Of a stretch of 45,875 bases of DNA, positions 33,026 through 42,086 are shown piece after piece. Made by a program: the position numbers and the translations under genes. This stretch comes from Candidatus Limnocylindria bacterium (GTDB lineage Bacteria > Chloroflexota > Limnocylindria > P2-11E). The DNA is taken from the NCBI GenBank assembly GCA_036523395.1, contig DATDEH010000015.1, positions 1 through 45,875 of the forward strand, given 5' to 3'. Numbering within the stretch: the first letter of the stretch is position 1; every line of letters begins with the position of its first letter. The notes under the pieces were generated by a model. The model searched no databases, was not told the origin of the DNA, and saw nothing but the letters and a program-made list of their open reading frames with translations.

Positions 33026-34564
33026 GTGACGGACTTCTTCAATCTTTCAACGATCCTGCTCGACGAGCATCTCGACGCGGGTCGCGGCGACCGTCCGGCG
33101 CTTCGCTACGAAGGCGCGACGTTCAGCTACCGTGACATCTCGCGCCTGGTCGCGCGCGCCGGCAACGCGCTGCGCACGCTCGGTGTCGAGATCGAGGAGC
33201 GGGTCGCGCTGTTGCTGCCGGATTCACCGGAGTTCGTCGCGACGTTCCTTGGCGCGATCCGCATCGGTGCCGTGCCGGTGACCATCTCGACCCACCTCAC
33301 GGGCGAGGACTACGCCGAGCTGCTCGCCGATTGCAGAGCGCGCGTGCTCGTCGCGCACGCGATCGTGATGCCGCGCGTCGCGCCGATCCGCCGCGGGCTG
33401 AAGCATCTGCGGCGCGTCGTCATCGCCGGCGGGGATCAAGGCGACGACGTCGGGTTCGACGAGATCACGCGCGCGCAGCCCTACGAGCTCGCGCCCGAAG
33501 CGACGACCGCCGATGACATGGCGTTCTGGCAGTACTCGAGCGGGACCACGGGCCGTCCGAAGGCGGTGGTGCACTTGCACGGGCCATCCGTCGCGCCCGC
33601 TGACTTGCACGGCACTCTCGTCGTGGAGATGCGGCCGGAGGACCGCGTGCTCAGCGTGGCGAAGCTGTTCTTCTCGTACGGCCTCGGCGCGTCGCTGCTC
33701 ATACCATTCCGGCACGGCGCCTCGTCGATCCTTCTCCCGGGCCGGCCCGAGCCGCACCTGGTGTTCGACACGATCGCGCGAGAGCGGCCGACCCTCCTCT
33801 ATTCGGTGCCGACGTCTTACGCCGCGCTCCTCGCAGTCTCCGAGAGCCCACGTCGCGACATGTCGTCGCTGCGCCGCTGCATTTCTGCGGGTGAGTCGCT
33901 TCCCGCCCCGATGTTCGAGCGCTGGCGCGCGCGTTTCGGTCTCGAGATCCTGGACGGCATCGGGTCGACCGAGATCGGCTACATCGCGATCTCGAACTTC
34001 CCCGGTCGTGTGCGTCCCGGCACGTCGGGCCAGGTCATTCCGGGATACGAGGCGCGCGTGCAGCGCGCGGACGGCGAGCGGGCCGCGGTGGACGAGGTGG
34101 GCGACCTGCTGGTGCGCGGTCCGTCGACCGCGGCGTTCTACTGGCGCCGTCGCGCCGCGACCAAGCACACCTTCCGCGGCGAGTGGGTGTTCACCGGAGA
34201 CCGCTACTCGGTCGATGCCGACGGCTACTACACGAACCACGGTCGCTCGGACGATCTCCTCCGCGTGAGCGGCCACTGGGTCTCACCGCTCGAGGTCGAG
34301 TCGGTCCTGCTCCGGCATGCAGCGGTGCGCGAATGCGCGGTGGTCGCCCGGGCCGATGGCGACGGCCTCATCAAGCCGTGCGCGTACGTCGTCTGCGCCG
34401 ATGGGGCGACCGGCGCGGCCGCGCTCGCGGACGAGCTCAAGTCGTTCGTGAAGGATTCGCTCGCGCCGTACAAGTACCCGCGCTGGGTCGAGTTCATCCC
34501 CGAGCTGCCGAAGACGTCGACCGGCAAGATCCAGCGTTTCAAGCTGCGGCATACCGCGTCCTAG
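33026..34564 (+). CDS. Benzoate-CoA ligase-like acyl-CoA synthetase
   Basis: This is a 512-residue adenylate-forming enzyme that activates a carboxylic acid with ATP and then CoA. The phosphate loop Y-S-S-G-T-T-G-R-P-K-A-V-V-H near residues 169-182, F-F-S-Y-G-L-G near 215-221 (a benzoate-CoA ligase hallmark), the A5 region G-I-G-S-T-E-I-G-Y near 312-320, D-R-Y-S-V-D near 392-397, and the C-terminal P-K-T-S-T-G-K-I-Q-R-F with the catalytic Lys are all present. The start is GTG 33026. With two di-iron oxygenases nearby it probably makes an aryl-CoA substrate for aerobic epoxidation. The exact acid, benzoate or a substituted relative, is not known. Confidence 0.88.
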   Translation: MTDFFNLSTILLDEHLDAGRGDRPALRYEGATFSYRDISRLVARAGNALRTLGVEIEERVALLLPDSPEFVATFLGAIRIGAVPVTISTHLTGEDYAELLADCRARVLVAHAIVMPRVAPIRRGLKHLRRVVIAGGDQGDDVGFDEITRAQPYELAPEATTADDMAFWQYSSGTTGRPKAVVHLHGPSVAPADLHGTLVVEMRPEDRVLSVAKLFFSYGLGASLLIPFRHGASSILLPGRPEPHLVFDTIARERPTLLYSVPTSYAALLAVSESPRRDMSSLRRCISAGESLPAPMFERWRARFGLEILDGIGSTEIGYIAISNFPGRVRPGTSGQVIPGYEARVQRADGERAAVDEVGDLLVRGPSTAAFYWRRRAATKHTFRGEWVFTGDRYSVDADGYYTNHGRSDDLLRVSGHWVSPLEVESVLLRHAAVRECAVVARADGDGLIKPCAYVVCADGATGAAALADELKSFVKDSLAPYKYPRWVEFIPELPKTSTGKIQRFKLRHTAS

Positions 34565-34574
34565 ATCCATCTGT

Positions 34575-34588
34575 AGCGAGTATTCGCT
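34575..34588. terminator. Short hairpin between convergent genes
   Basis: AGCGA (34575-34579) and TCGCT (34584-34588) form a five-base stem with loop GTAT in the 24 bases between the convergent ligase and ThDP-enzyme genes. It may be a weak bidirectional terminator. Confidence 0.3.
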
Positions 34589-36340
34589 CTAGCGGAAGCG
34601 CGAGGACTGCCGGCGCCGGACGATCGTGTCGACGAGCGCCGGCAACCTTTTCTCTTTCACGTACGCGAGCGCGCGCCTGATCGCCGGGCCGGCCTCATCG
34701 GGATCCGCGATCGGGCCCTCCGCGTGCCAGCCGAAGCTCTTCGCGAGCATCGCGAAGTCCGGCGCCGGATCGTCGAGCTCCTGACCGACACGCGCGTTCT
34801 CCACCGGCGTTCCGCGGTGGCGCGCGACGCGGATCTGATGCTCGAAGTCGTTGTAGTACGCGCGGTTGTTGTACATGACCACCAGCAGCGGGATGCGGCT
34901 GTTCGCCGCGGTCCAGAGCGCGCCCGGGTCGTACATGAGATCGCCGTCGGGCTGGATGTCGATGACGATCGTGTCGGTGCCGCGATACGCGAGCCCGACA
35001 CCGAGCGAGACGCCGATCTGCGTCGCGGTCCCGAACGAGCGACCCGGGTGCCGCTTCGGCGAATCGACATCCCAGAGGCGCAGCGTCCAGTCCTCGAGCG
35101 TGTTCGCGGTCAGCACCCAGTCCTCGCCCTTGATGACGTTCCAGATCTCCGAAGCGAGGCGCGCCGCCGTCAGCGGGGACGCATCCCAATCCGACTTCGC
35201 GTCGCGTTGCCACTTCTCGCTGAGCGCGTCATGCGCGGCGCCGATCTCCTTTCGCCGGGCCGCGCGGTCTCCCGCGCCCGCCTGCGGGCGAACGAGCGAG
35301 CGCAGTGCGGGCAGCGCGAGTCGGGTGTCCGCGACGACCGAAAGCGTCACCGGCTGGAAGTCGCCGAGATCCTCGGCCCACTTGCTCTGCCGCAGCTCGG
35401 AGAGCCCGATGTCCACGATCGGTGTGCCGACCGGAACGCGCGAGCGCTTCGCCCGGTCGGCGCTGTCACGGTCGAGCTCGCTGAGCGCTCGGTGGAGGTC
35501 ACCGACGTCGAGCGCGATCACGAGATCGGCGTCCTTGAGTGCGTCGCCGCCCGACAGGTTGAGCGGATGCCGGTTCGGGATGTTCACGCGGCCGTGCAGG
35601 TCGATGACCGCCGCCGCGATCTCCTCCGCGAGGCCGACGAGCTCGGGCACCGCTTCAGGATGCCGGCCGGTGAACTCGGTCACGATGACCGGCCGCTTCG
35701 CGCGTGCGATGAGCTCCGCGACCCTCGCGAGCGCCGCCGGGTCGGCCTGCACCGGCGTCGGGCGCGCCGCGCCGGCCACCTCGTCGATCGCGACCGCGTG
35801 ATCCAGCGGATCCTCCTGGAGCCCAGCGTCGTAGCAGAGGTAGACCGGACCGGCGGGCTCGGTCGTGGCGATCCGATACGCCCGCGCGAACGAATTCGGG
35901 AAGTCGTCCACGGTCGCGGGCTGGTCGTCCCACTTCGTGAAGTTGCGGACCGCCTCGGCCTGCACCTGCGCGGTGTGGATCCAGTCGATCGCCGGCCGGC
36001 GCCGGTGCCGATCGACCGGGCCCGTCGCGCCGAGCAGCATGAGCGGAACACGATCGAGGTGGGCGTAGTACACGCCCATCGTCGAGTGCAGCAGGCCTAC
36101 GACGTCATGGACGATCGCCCCCATCGGCCGTCCGGTCGTCTTCGCGTATCCGTGCGCGACGTTGACCGCGACCTTCTCGTGCGTGCACAGGATGATCTCG
36201 GGCTTGCCCTCGCCGTAGTTGACGAGCGAGTCGTGCAGTCCGCGGTACGTGGCGCCCGGGTTGAGCGCGACGTACTCGATGCCGAAGGCCTGCAGGAGAT
36301 CGACGATGACGTCCGAGCCGAAGCGGGGCGAGCGCGTCAT
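34589..36340 (-). CDS. Thiamine-diphosphate-dependent enzyme (ALS/BFD-like)
   Basis: This is a 583-residue ThDP enzyme of the acetolactate synthase/benzoylformate decarboxylase/oxalyl-CoA decarboxylase group. The N-terminal domain holds the cofactor-activating Glu in T-H-E-K-V-A-V-N-V-A-H-G-Y-A-K. The central domain spans about residues 195-340. The C-terminal pyrophosphate domain has the D-G-D-L-M-Y-D-P-G-A-L-W-T-A-A-N-S-R-I motif near 472-490, ending in M-Y-N-N-R, which carries the usual G-D-G/N-N metal site. The gene follows the NMT1-type binding protein by 25 bases. It may decarboxylate an aromatic 2-oxo acid in the surrounding catabolic set; the substrate is inferred only by context. Confidence 0.85.
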   Translation of the reverse strand: MTRSPRFGSDVIVDLLQAFGIEYVALNPGATYRGLHDSLVNYGEGKPEIILCTHEKVAVNVAHGYAKTTGRPMGAIVHDVVGLLHSTMGVYYAHLDRVPLMLLGATGPVDRHRRRPAIDWIHTAQVQAEAVRNFTKWDDQPATVDDFPNSFARAYRIATTEPAGPVYLCYDAGLQEDPLDHAVAIDEVAGAARPTPVQADPAALARVAELIARAKRPVIVTEFTGRHPEAVPELVGLAEEIAAAVIDLHGRVNIPNRHPLNLSGGDALKDADLVIALDVGDLHRALSELDRDSADRAKRSRVPVGTPIVDIGLSELRQSKWAEDLGDFQPVTLSVVADTRLALPALRSLVRPQAGAGDRAARRKEIGAAHDALSEKWQRDAKSDWDASPLTAARLASEIWNVIKGEDWVLTANTLEDWTLRLWDVDSPKRHPGRSFGTATQIGVSLGVGLAYRGTDTIVIDIQPDGDLMYDPGALWTAANSRIPLLVVMYNNRAYYNDFEHQIRVARHRGTPVENARVGQELDDPAPDFAMLAKSFGWHAEGPIADPDEAGPAIRRALAYVKEKRLPALVDTIVRRRQSSRFR

Positions 36341-36365
36341 GGCGCCCGCCCCGCCCTCGTCGAGG

Positions 36366-37418
36366 CTATTTGCCGACGCCGCGCTTCTCGGCGTCCGCGA
36401 CGTACTTGTCCTCGATCACCTTGGTGACATCGAGGTCCTTCACCTTCGCGTTCGTCGCTACGAGCGTGTCTCGCGTTGAGTTGAACGACGCGACGGTCGG
36501 ATGCGGGTACGAGGGGAAGATCGTTCCGACGTAGAAGTCGTACGTCTGCGAGAGCGCCGCGGAGTCCTCGGCCTTCGTCGTGTCGAGCTTCAGCAGCTTC
36601 GCGAGGACCGGGATGGTCCTCGCCTTGTCCTTCTTCGCGATACCGATCGCCTCGATCTCCGCGTCGACATACGACTGCACGGCCCGCGGGTTCTTCTCGG
36701 CCCACGATTTCAGCACGATGGTGCAGTTGTCGGTGGCGGGTATCTTCTCAGCGCCGAGGTCGTAGATGACCTTGAAGCCGGAGGCAAGCAGCTTGACCGT
36801 GTCTGGTGGATGGCCCGGGCCGGCGTAGGCGGCCCCGCCGATCATGCCGGTCGCAAGATTCGCCGTCGATCCGAACGCCTGAATGGTCACGTCCTTTGCC
36901 GGGTCGAGGCCGAGCCGCTTCAGCGATTCCACCGCCGCGACGTAGGCAGAGCCGCCCACGGTCGCGACGCCGACGGTCTTGCCCTTGAGGTCGGCGGGCG
37001 TCTTGTAGTCGGCCTTCGCGAGGAACTGCCACGGCGTCACCGGGACGAAGAGCGCGACGACCTGCATGTCGGATCCGCCGACGAATCCGCTCATCGCCTC
37101 CGTCCCGCCGAAGTTGCCGACCTGCGTCTGGTTGGAGACGAGCGCGGCCGCGGACGGCGAGCCACCGTCGATGAGGCTCAGCTCGACGTCAAGACCACGC
37201 TTCTCGAAGAGGCCGAGCTCCTTTGCCATGAACGGCGCAAGGTTGGCGGGAGTGACATTGCCGTATGACGACTTGATCTTGATCGGCGTTGGTGATGCGG
37301 TCGGTGCGACCGATGCGGCGACGGTCGGCGCCGAGCTCGCCGCGGGAGTGCTGCCTCCGCACGCGCCCGCGATGAACAGCGCGGTGATCCCAAGAGCCAG
37401 GACACGGCGGACGCGCAT
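36366..37418 (-). CDS. NMT1/SsuA-type ABC substrate-binding lipoprotein
   Basis: This is a 350-residue binding lipoprotein. The signal ends I-A-G-A-C (Cys20) and is followed by a Ser/Ala/Thr/Pro linker. The NMT1/TauA-like domain has F-M-A-K-E-L-G-L-F-E-K-R-G-L-D-V-E-L near residues 63-80, L-K-G-K-T-V-G-V-A near 144-152, and alternating Rossmann lobes. Related proteins bind sulfonates, nitrate, pyrimidine precursors or aromatic acids. ATG 37418 follows GGAGG at 37425-37429. No permease is adjacent; the matching-type ATPase and permease lie at 43249-44937. The 19-bp palindrome about 50 bases upstream is nearly repeated before that unit, which supports a shared transporter. Confidence 0.88.
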   Translation of the reverse strand: MRVRRVLALGITALFIAGACGGSTPAASSAPTVAASVAPTASPTPIKIKSSYGNVTPANLAPFMAKELGLFEKRGLDVELSLIDGGSPSAAALVSNQTQVGNFGGTEAMSGFVGGSDMQVVALFVPVTPWQFLAKADYKTPADLKGKTVGVATVGGSAYVAAVESLKRLGLDPAKDVTIQAFGSTANLATGMIGGAAYAGPGHPPDTVKLLASGFKVIYDLGAEKIPATDNCTIVLKSWAEKNPRAVQSYVDAEIEAIGIAKKDKARTIPVLAKLLKLDTTKAEDSAALSQTYDFYVGTIFPSYPHPTVASFNSTRDTLVATNAKVKDLDVTKVIEDKYVADAEKRGVGK

Positions 37419-37464
37419 CCCACACCTCCGAGGTTGCCGGTCTGCCCCACAGGCGACCGGAGCG

Positions 37465-37483
37465 CGAATGGTTATACCATTCG
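37465..37483. promoter_or_regulatory. 19-bp palindromic operator, copy 1
   Basis: This is a perfect palindrome, CGAATGGT-TAT-ACCATTCG. Its core TGGT-TAT-ACCA fits the T-N-G-T-N3-A-C-N-A pattern of FadR-subfamily GntR operators. It lies 47 bases before the NMT1-type gene start and just past the small ORF stop. On the minus strand it contains a TATAAC -10-like hexamer. A 16-of-19 match occurs at 43196-43214. No GntR gene is visible in the window. Confidence 0.6.
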
Positions 37484-37491
37484 GCGCGCGC

Positions 37492-37722
37492 TTAGGCGGC
37501 GCGCCCCTCGAACATGGTCCCGAGTTCGGTCAGCCGTGTCCGCGTCGCTCGTAGGAGCGCGCCGTCGAGGTAGGACGGCTGCAGACCGGACGCCCAGTAG
37601 AGGACCGCACGATGATTCGCCTGTTCCGACTCACGCCGTGTACGGAGAGTGACGTCACGGCCGATGCCGCGGAACTCCAGCCACGACTGCCAGATGCCGT
37701 CGATGCGCTCGCTCGCATACAC
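37492..37722 (-). CDS. Small hypothetical protein after UbiD
   Basis: This is a 76-residue frame starting at GTG 37722, 18 bases after the UbiD stop and on the same strand. I recognise no family. It is soluble-looking, with tryptophans and charged helices (I-D-G-I-W-Q-S-W-L-E-F-R-G, then R-R-E-S-E-Q-A-N-H-R-A-V-L-Y-W) and no cysteine, so it does not resemble the small D subunit of hydroxyarylic acid decarboxylases. The Shine-Dalgarno candidate AGAGGA is somewhat distant. It could be a UbiD accessory protein or a remnant of a longer gene; coding status is moderately supported. Confidence 0.5.
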   Translation of the reverse strand: MYASERIDGIWQSWLEFRGIGRDVTLRTRRESEQANHRAVLYWASGLQPSYLDGALLRATRTRLTELGTMFEGRAA

Positions 37723-37740
37723 GGAGGCCGCCGCGGTCCT

Positions 37741-39222
37741 CTAACGCGCGCGGCCCTCCGGCTTCTCTCCCTTGCCCACCAGCCAGCCCCAGCGGTCGAG
37801 GGCCTTCTGCTTCGTCGCCGGCGTCGGAAGCTGCGACCGCGGGAACTTGTCGCGCCACTCCCACGGCCGCGTCGCGTCGATCACGGCGCGTGACGAGAAG
37901 CCCTTCTTGTCGGGGTGGATCCGCGGATCGAGCGGACCGCTCCACGCGCGGGGAATGATGTCGATCGATTCTGCGGGCTCGGAGCGCGTGCACATCGCCC
38001 AGAGCACCTGCTCCAGGTCCATGACGTCGATGTCGTCATCCACGACGATCACGTAGCGGCCGAGGTAGGCGCCGGTGTGCACGCTCGCAGCGGCGTGACC
38101 GACCTGGCGCGCGTGCCCCGCGTAGCGCTGATTGATCGAGACCGCGTTGAAGAGCCGAGAGCCGCCCACCTCATGGCACCACACGCCGACGATGCCCGGA
38201 ATGCTCGCGGCCTCGAGGTCGCCGCGAAGCCGAGCCGATCGCATGAACGCGCGATAGAACGACTGCTCGTCCGGCGGCACGTTCGGCGGCGACGCGAGGA
38301 TGATCGGATCGTTGCGGTGGTAGATGGCGTGCACGCGGAGCACCGGCTCCTCGCGTTCTCCCGAGGCGTAGTAGCCGGTCCACTCACCGAAGGGTCCCTC
38401 GACGGCCTTGTCGTTCGCGTCGGCGAAGCCTTCCATCACGATCTCGGCGTCGGCCGGGATCGGCAGGCCGGTGACCGGGCCCTTCACGACGCGGTATGGC
38501 GCGCCGCGAACTCCGCCGGCCCAGTCGTATTCGGTGATTCCGTACGGGATCTCGGTGCACGCCGCGAGGAACAGCAGCGGGTCGCCGCCCGGTACGAACG
38601 CGACCGGCATCTTCTCGCCCCGCGCGAACCACTTGTCACGGTGCTGGCGCCCGTGCTTGCCGGGTGAGATGTAGAAGCCGAGCCGCGTCTTGTCGTGGAC
38701 CATCACGCGGTACGTGCCGAGGTTGACCCAGTGCTCGTCCGGATCGATCGTGATGTCGAAGCTGCCCGTGCCGAGGTAGCGGCCGCCGTCGAACTCGTGC
38801 CACTTCGGCGCCGGGAAGACCGTGCAGTCGATCTGATCGCCGCGCAGGACGTTCTCGAACACGGGGCCGTCCTTCACGACCTCGGCGGCGATCGTCGGGA
38901 TGCCCTTGCGCACACGCTCCTGCCACTGCTTCACGAGCTCATGTGGCGACGCATCGATCGGGAGGCCGAGCGTGATCGCGATGCGCGCGAACGAGCCGAG
39001 GCCGTTCGACAGCACGCGGAAGCCTTTCCTGTAGCCGGCGATCTCGTCGAAGAGCGTCGCCTTCGACGGGCGCGTCCGGCCGAGGAGCTCGGTCGCCATT
39101 CCGATGTCCTCTTCGGTGTTCGCGCCGGTGACGACCTGCAGCTCGCCGATCTCCTCGACCCTCTTCAGCCAGTCGCGAAGATCGGTCGGGGTCTTGGTCT
39201 CCGTGCTGATCGTGGTGGCCAT
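37741..39222 (-). CDS. UbiD-family prenylated-FMN decarboxylase
   Basis: This is a 493-residue UbiD-type enzyme, which removes or adds a carboxyl group on aromatic or alpha,beta-unsaturated acids using prenylated FMN. I chose ATG 39222 because TAGGAGG precedes it. Motifs include the G-S-F-D-I-T-I-D-P-D segment near residues 152-161, E-I-P-Y-G-I-T-E-Y-D-W-A-G-G near 225-238, E-G-P-F-G-E-W-T-G-Y-Y near 272-282 with an active-site Glu, and the late V-D-D-D-I-D-V-M-D-L-E-Q-V-L-W-A strand. It is the fourth gene of the Fbp-type transporter operon, 11 bases after the ATPase. The imported solute may thus be its aromatic acid substrate. No UbiX gene is in the window. Confidence 0.92.
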   Translation of the reverse strand: MATTISTETKTPTDLRDWLKRVEEIGELQVVTGANTEEDIGMATELLGRTRPSKATLFDEIAGYRKGFRVLSNGLGSFARIAITLGLPIDASPHELVKQWQERVRKGIPTIAAEVVKDGPVFENVLRGDQIDCTVFPAPKWHEFDGGRYLGTGSFDITIDPDEHWVNLGTYRVMVHDKTRLGFYISPGKHGRQHRDKWFARGEKMPVAFVPGGDPLLFLAACTEIPYGITEYDWAGGVRGAPYRVVKGPVTGLPIPADAEIVMEGFADANDKAVEGPFGEWTGYYASGEREEPVLRVHAIYHRNDPIILASPPNVPPDEQSFYRAFMRSARLRGDLEAASIPGIVGVWCHEVGGSRLFNAVSINQRYAGHARQVGHAAASVHTGAYLGRYVIVVDDDIDVMDLEQVLWAMCTRSEPAESIDIIPRAWSGPLDPRIHPDKKGFSSRAVIDATRPWEWRDKFPRSQLPTPATKQKALDRWGWLVGKGEKPEGRAR

Positions 39223-39233
39223 TTGGCTGCCTC

Positions 39234-40349
39234 CTACGTGTCGTCGTCCTCGAATGTACGCGCCAGGGCACGTGGTCTCCAACCGTCATCGGGGATCGCC
39301 GCGCAGTGTTCGACCGGGAACTCCACCCACACCTTCTGATCGCGGCGGAGCTGTGTCGTTGGATGCGCGCGTGCGCGGACGAGCAGGTCGCCGATCTCCA
39401 CGACGCAGTCGAGTCGATCGCCGAGGAACGCGGCGACGCGCAGCGTGCCCGCGAACTCGTTCGTCAGACCGGCCGCCTGGGGGCGCACAACGATGTTCTC
39501 CGGGCGCAGGACGAGCAGGCCTTTTTCGCCTGGCGCGAGGCCGTCGATCGTGCACGTGACGACGCCGCCCAGCGCGCGGATCCCTCCGGCGGTTATCTCG
39601 CCCGGCAGGAACGTGGCCTCGCCCACGAAGTCCGCGACGAACCCCGACGCCGGCGCTCGATAGAGATCGCGCGGCGCGCCCTCCTGCACGATCTTGCCGG
39701 CCTGCATCACCGCGATGCGATGGGAGAGGAACAGCGCCTCGCCCTGATCGTGCGTCACGTAGATCGTCGTGATCCCGAGACGTCGTTGGAGCTGGCGCAG
39801 TTCGATCCGCATGCGCTCGCGCAGCTTGGCGTCGAGATTCGACAGCGGCTCGTCGAGCAGCAGCACCTTCGGGCGGCGCACGAGCGCGCGCGCGAGCGCG
39901 AGGCGCTGCTGCTGGCCGCCGGAGAGCTGCGGCGCCGGGCGCTCCTCGAGGCCCTCGAGGCCGACGAGCGCGAGCGCGTCTTCGACCATCCGTGTCGTCT
40001 CGGCCCTCGACGGCGGGTGCTCGCTGACGCGCAGTGGGAACGCGACGTTCTCGAACACCGTCATGTGCGGCCAGATCGCGTACGACTGGAACACCATGCC
40101 GATGTCGCGCGCGTAGGTCGGCACGAAGTGACCGGGACCGGAGAGCACCGCATCGTCGAGACGGATCGTGCCGGCCTCCGGACGCTCGAGGCCCGCGACA
40201 CAGCGCAGGGTCGTCGTCTTGCCGCACCCGGAGGGACCGAGCAGTGTGAAGAACCGCCCTTCCTCGACGTTGAAGGAGATGTCCTCCACGGCGCGGACGT
40301 CACCGCGGTCGGTCACGAACGTCTTGCGGAGCCCTTCGACCTGCAACAC
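39234..40349 (-). CDS. Fbp/Pot-type ABC transporter ATPase
   Basis: This is a 371-residue import ATPase. GTG 40349 begins the normal N-terminus [10 protein letters not shown]; upstream codons in this frame are antisense-like shadow. The Walker A motif is G-P-S-G-C-G-K-T-T near residues 38-46. The Q-loop lies in M-V-F-Q-S-Y-A, the signature is L-S-G-G-Q-Q-Q-R, the Walker B motif is [12 protein letters not shown], and the switch His is in V-T-H-D-Q. A C-terminal TOBE-like beta domain from about residue 240 matches CUT/Fbp/polyamine-type importers. It powers the two-domain permease encoded immediately upstream. Energised uptake of an anion such as iron chelate or a carboxylate is possible; the UbiD context favours the latter. 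Confidence 0.92.
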   Translation of the reverse strand: MLQVEGLRKTFVTDRGDVRAVEDISFNVEEGRFFTLLGPSGCGKTTTLRCVAGLERPEAGTIRLDDAVLSGPGHFVPTYARDIGMVFQSYAIWPHMTVFENVAFPLRVSEHPPSRAETTRMVEDALALVGLEGLEERPAPQLSGGQQQRLALARALVRRPKVLLLDEPLSNLDAKLRERMRIELRQLQRRLGITTIYVTHDQGEALFLSHRIAVMQAGKIVQEGAPRDLYRAPASGFVADFVGEATFLPGEITAGGIRALGGVVTCTIDGLAPGEKGLLVLRPENIVVRPQAAGLTNEFAGTLRVAAFLGDRLDCVVEIGDLLVRARAHPTTQLRRDQKVWVEFPVEHCAAIPDDGWRPRALARTFEDDDT

Positions 40350-40351
40350 GG

Positions 40352-42070
40352 CTAAGCCTCGCGGATGGTGCGGCCGCCGAGCCGCTGCAGGACCGTCACC
40401 AGGATCACGAGGATCACGATGAGGAAGATCGAGAGCGCGGCGATGCTCGTGTAGTTGCCGGAGTCCCGGAGGTCGAAGATGCGAACAGCGAGAACGACGC
40501 TCTGGGTCGAGTACAGCAGCACGCTGCTCCCGAGCTCGCGCAGCGACACGATGAAGATGTAGATCCACGTGCCGACGAGCGCCGGCCGCAGGAGCGGCAA
40601 CAGGACGAGCCGGAAGGTGGGCCACCAGCGGGCACCCGCCGCCGCCGCGGCCTCCTCGAGCTCGCGGTGCACCTGGATGAGCGCGGCGCTGTTGCCGCGG
40701 ATCCCGTACGGCAGATACCGCGTGATGTACGCGACCAGGAGGATCCACAGCGTCCCGTAGATGCGGAGCGGGATGGTGAAGTACACCCAGATCAGGCTGA
40801 TGCCGAGGACGATGCCGGGGATCGTGATCGGCACGAACGCGAGGAAGTCGAGCAAGCCGCGACCCGGGATCCGCGTGCGGATCGTGACCCAGGCGATCAC
40901 CGCGGTGAGCGCGACGACGATGGTCGCGGCGCCGACACCCAGCAGCAGGCTGTTGAACACAGCGGTGCGTGTAAGGTCGTCGCTCAGGATGAACGCGTAG
41001 TTCGAAAGAGTGAGCTCGCGCAGCGACTCGATTGACGGCACCGAGTACACGCGCACGAAGCTGGCGTAGAGCAACACGAGGAACGGCAGCACGATCGCCA
41101 GGACCGCGTACAGGCCCAGCCCGGCGAGCGCGACGTAGCGGAAGCGCCCGAGCTCGAGGCGCCGCGGCCGATATGCCTTGCCCGTGACCGTTGTGTACCG
41201 CTCGATGCGTCGCGTCGTCCGGCGATGAAGCACGAGGCCGACGACGGAGATCGCGAGCAGCACCAGACCATACGCCGCCGCGAGCCCGAAGCTCGGCGGG
41301 TAGAGCTTCAGCGAAAGGTAGATGCGGGACGTGTAGACGAAGATGCGGCCGGGGATCCCGATGATCGCCGGCACCTCGAACCCCTCGAGCGCGCGCACGA
41401 AGAGGATGAGCAGTACGGAGGCCACGCTGGGGAGGAGCAACGGCAGCGTCACGCGACTGAATGTCCTCCAAGCATTCGCGCGGCTCGCGGCCGCCGCCTC
41501 CTCGAGGCTCGGATCCATCGCGCGGAAGGCGGCGCTCATCAGGATGAACGCGAGCGGCGCGGTGTGCAGACCCTCGATCCACATCATCCCGGGGAGGCTG
41601 TAGACCGAGAGCGTGAAGCCGAAGAGCGCCTTGAGCGGCGCGTTGATCCATCCGATCTCGGGGCTCAGCAGGAACAGCCAGGCGATGGTGTGCACGATCC
41701 CAGGGACGATGAGGGGTACGAGCGCGATGCCGTACCAGAGGCTGCGCGCGGGGACGTTGGTGCGCTCCACCGCCCATGCGACGCCCGTCCCGATCGCGAA
41801 GGCGAGCGCGGAAGCTCCACCCGCATACATCAGCGAATTCGCGAGGAGCTCGAGCGAGGCCTGATCGGTGAGGACGCGCTCCAGATACCGCGTCGTGAAC
41901 TGGAAATCGAGCGCGCTCCCGGAAGCGGACACCGCGCCGAGCACCAGCATCGCAAGCGGGACGACCGTGAGATAGGCGAGGAGCAGGGCGGCGATGCCTA
42001 CGATCGCGACGTCGGCGCGCCACGCCGGGAGATGGATCCCGGCGCGGCGCGCGGCGGTCGTGGTCGCCAT
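40352..42070 (-). CDS. Fused two-domain ABC permease (FbpB-type)
   Basis: This is a 572-residue membrane protein with about twelve helices, made of two homologous binding-protein-dependent permease domains (about residues 50-280 and 330-560). Each has an E-A-A-like coupling loop: L-E-E-A-A-A-A-S-R-A-N-A-W-R-T-F near residue 180 and L-E-E-A-A-A-A-A-G-A-R-W-W-P-T-F near 480. Such fused permeases occur in Fbp/Sfu iron and related 2-aminoethylphosphonate or spermidine-like importers. ATG 42070 is 16 bases after the binding-protein stop. The stop at 40352 is directly next to the ATPase start. Confidence 0.92.
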   Translation of the reverse strand: MATTTAARRAGIHLPAWRADVAIVGIAALLLAYLTVVPLAMLVLGAVSASGSALDFQFTTRYLERVLTDQASLELLANSLMYAGGASALAFAIGTGVAWAVERTNVPARSLWYGIALVPLIVPGIVHTIAWLFLLSPEIGWINAPLKALFGFTLSVYSLPGMMWIEGLHTAPLAFILMSAAFRAMDPSLEEAAAASRANAWRTFSRVTLPLLLPSVASVLLILFVRALEGFEVPAIIGIPGRIFVYTSRIYLSLKLYPPSFGLAAAYGLVLLAISVVGLVLHRRTTRRIERYTTVTGKAYRPRRLELGRFRYVALAGLGLYAVLAIVLPFLVLLYASFVRVYSVPSIESLRELTLSNYAFILSDDLTRTAVFNSLLLGVGAATIVVALTAVIAWVTIRTRIPGRGLLDFLAFVPITIPGIVLGISLIWVYFTIPLRIYGTLWILLVAYITRYLPYGIRGNSAALIQVHRELEEAAAAAGARWWPTFRLVLLPLLRPALVGTWIYIFIVSLRELGSSVLLYSTQSVVLAVRIFDLRDSGNYTSIAALSIFLIVILVILVTVLQRLGGRTIREA

Positions 42071-42086
42071 CAGTCCGTCGTCGTGA

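Noticed and set aside
34724-36427. 567-codon plus-strand frame
   Set aside because: Antisense shadow of the ThDP enzyme, whose motifs are clear on the minus strand.
37434-37652. 72-codon plus-strand frame in the operator region
   Set aside because: It crosses the palindromic operator and the opposite small gene, has an arginine-rich composition and no ribosome-binding site.
40350-42023. N-terminal extension of the Fbp-type ATPase frame
   Set aside because: The open frame continues upstream through the permease gene, but homology to ATPases starts at GTG 40349; the extension is an antisense-like low-complexity shadow of the permease in another frame.
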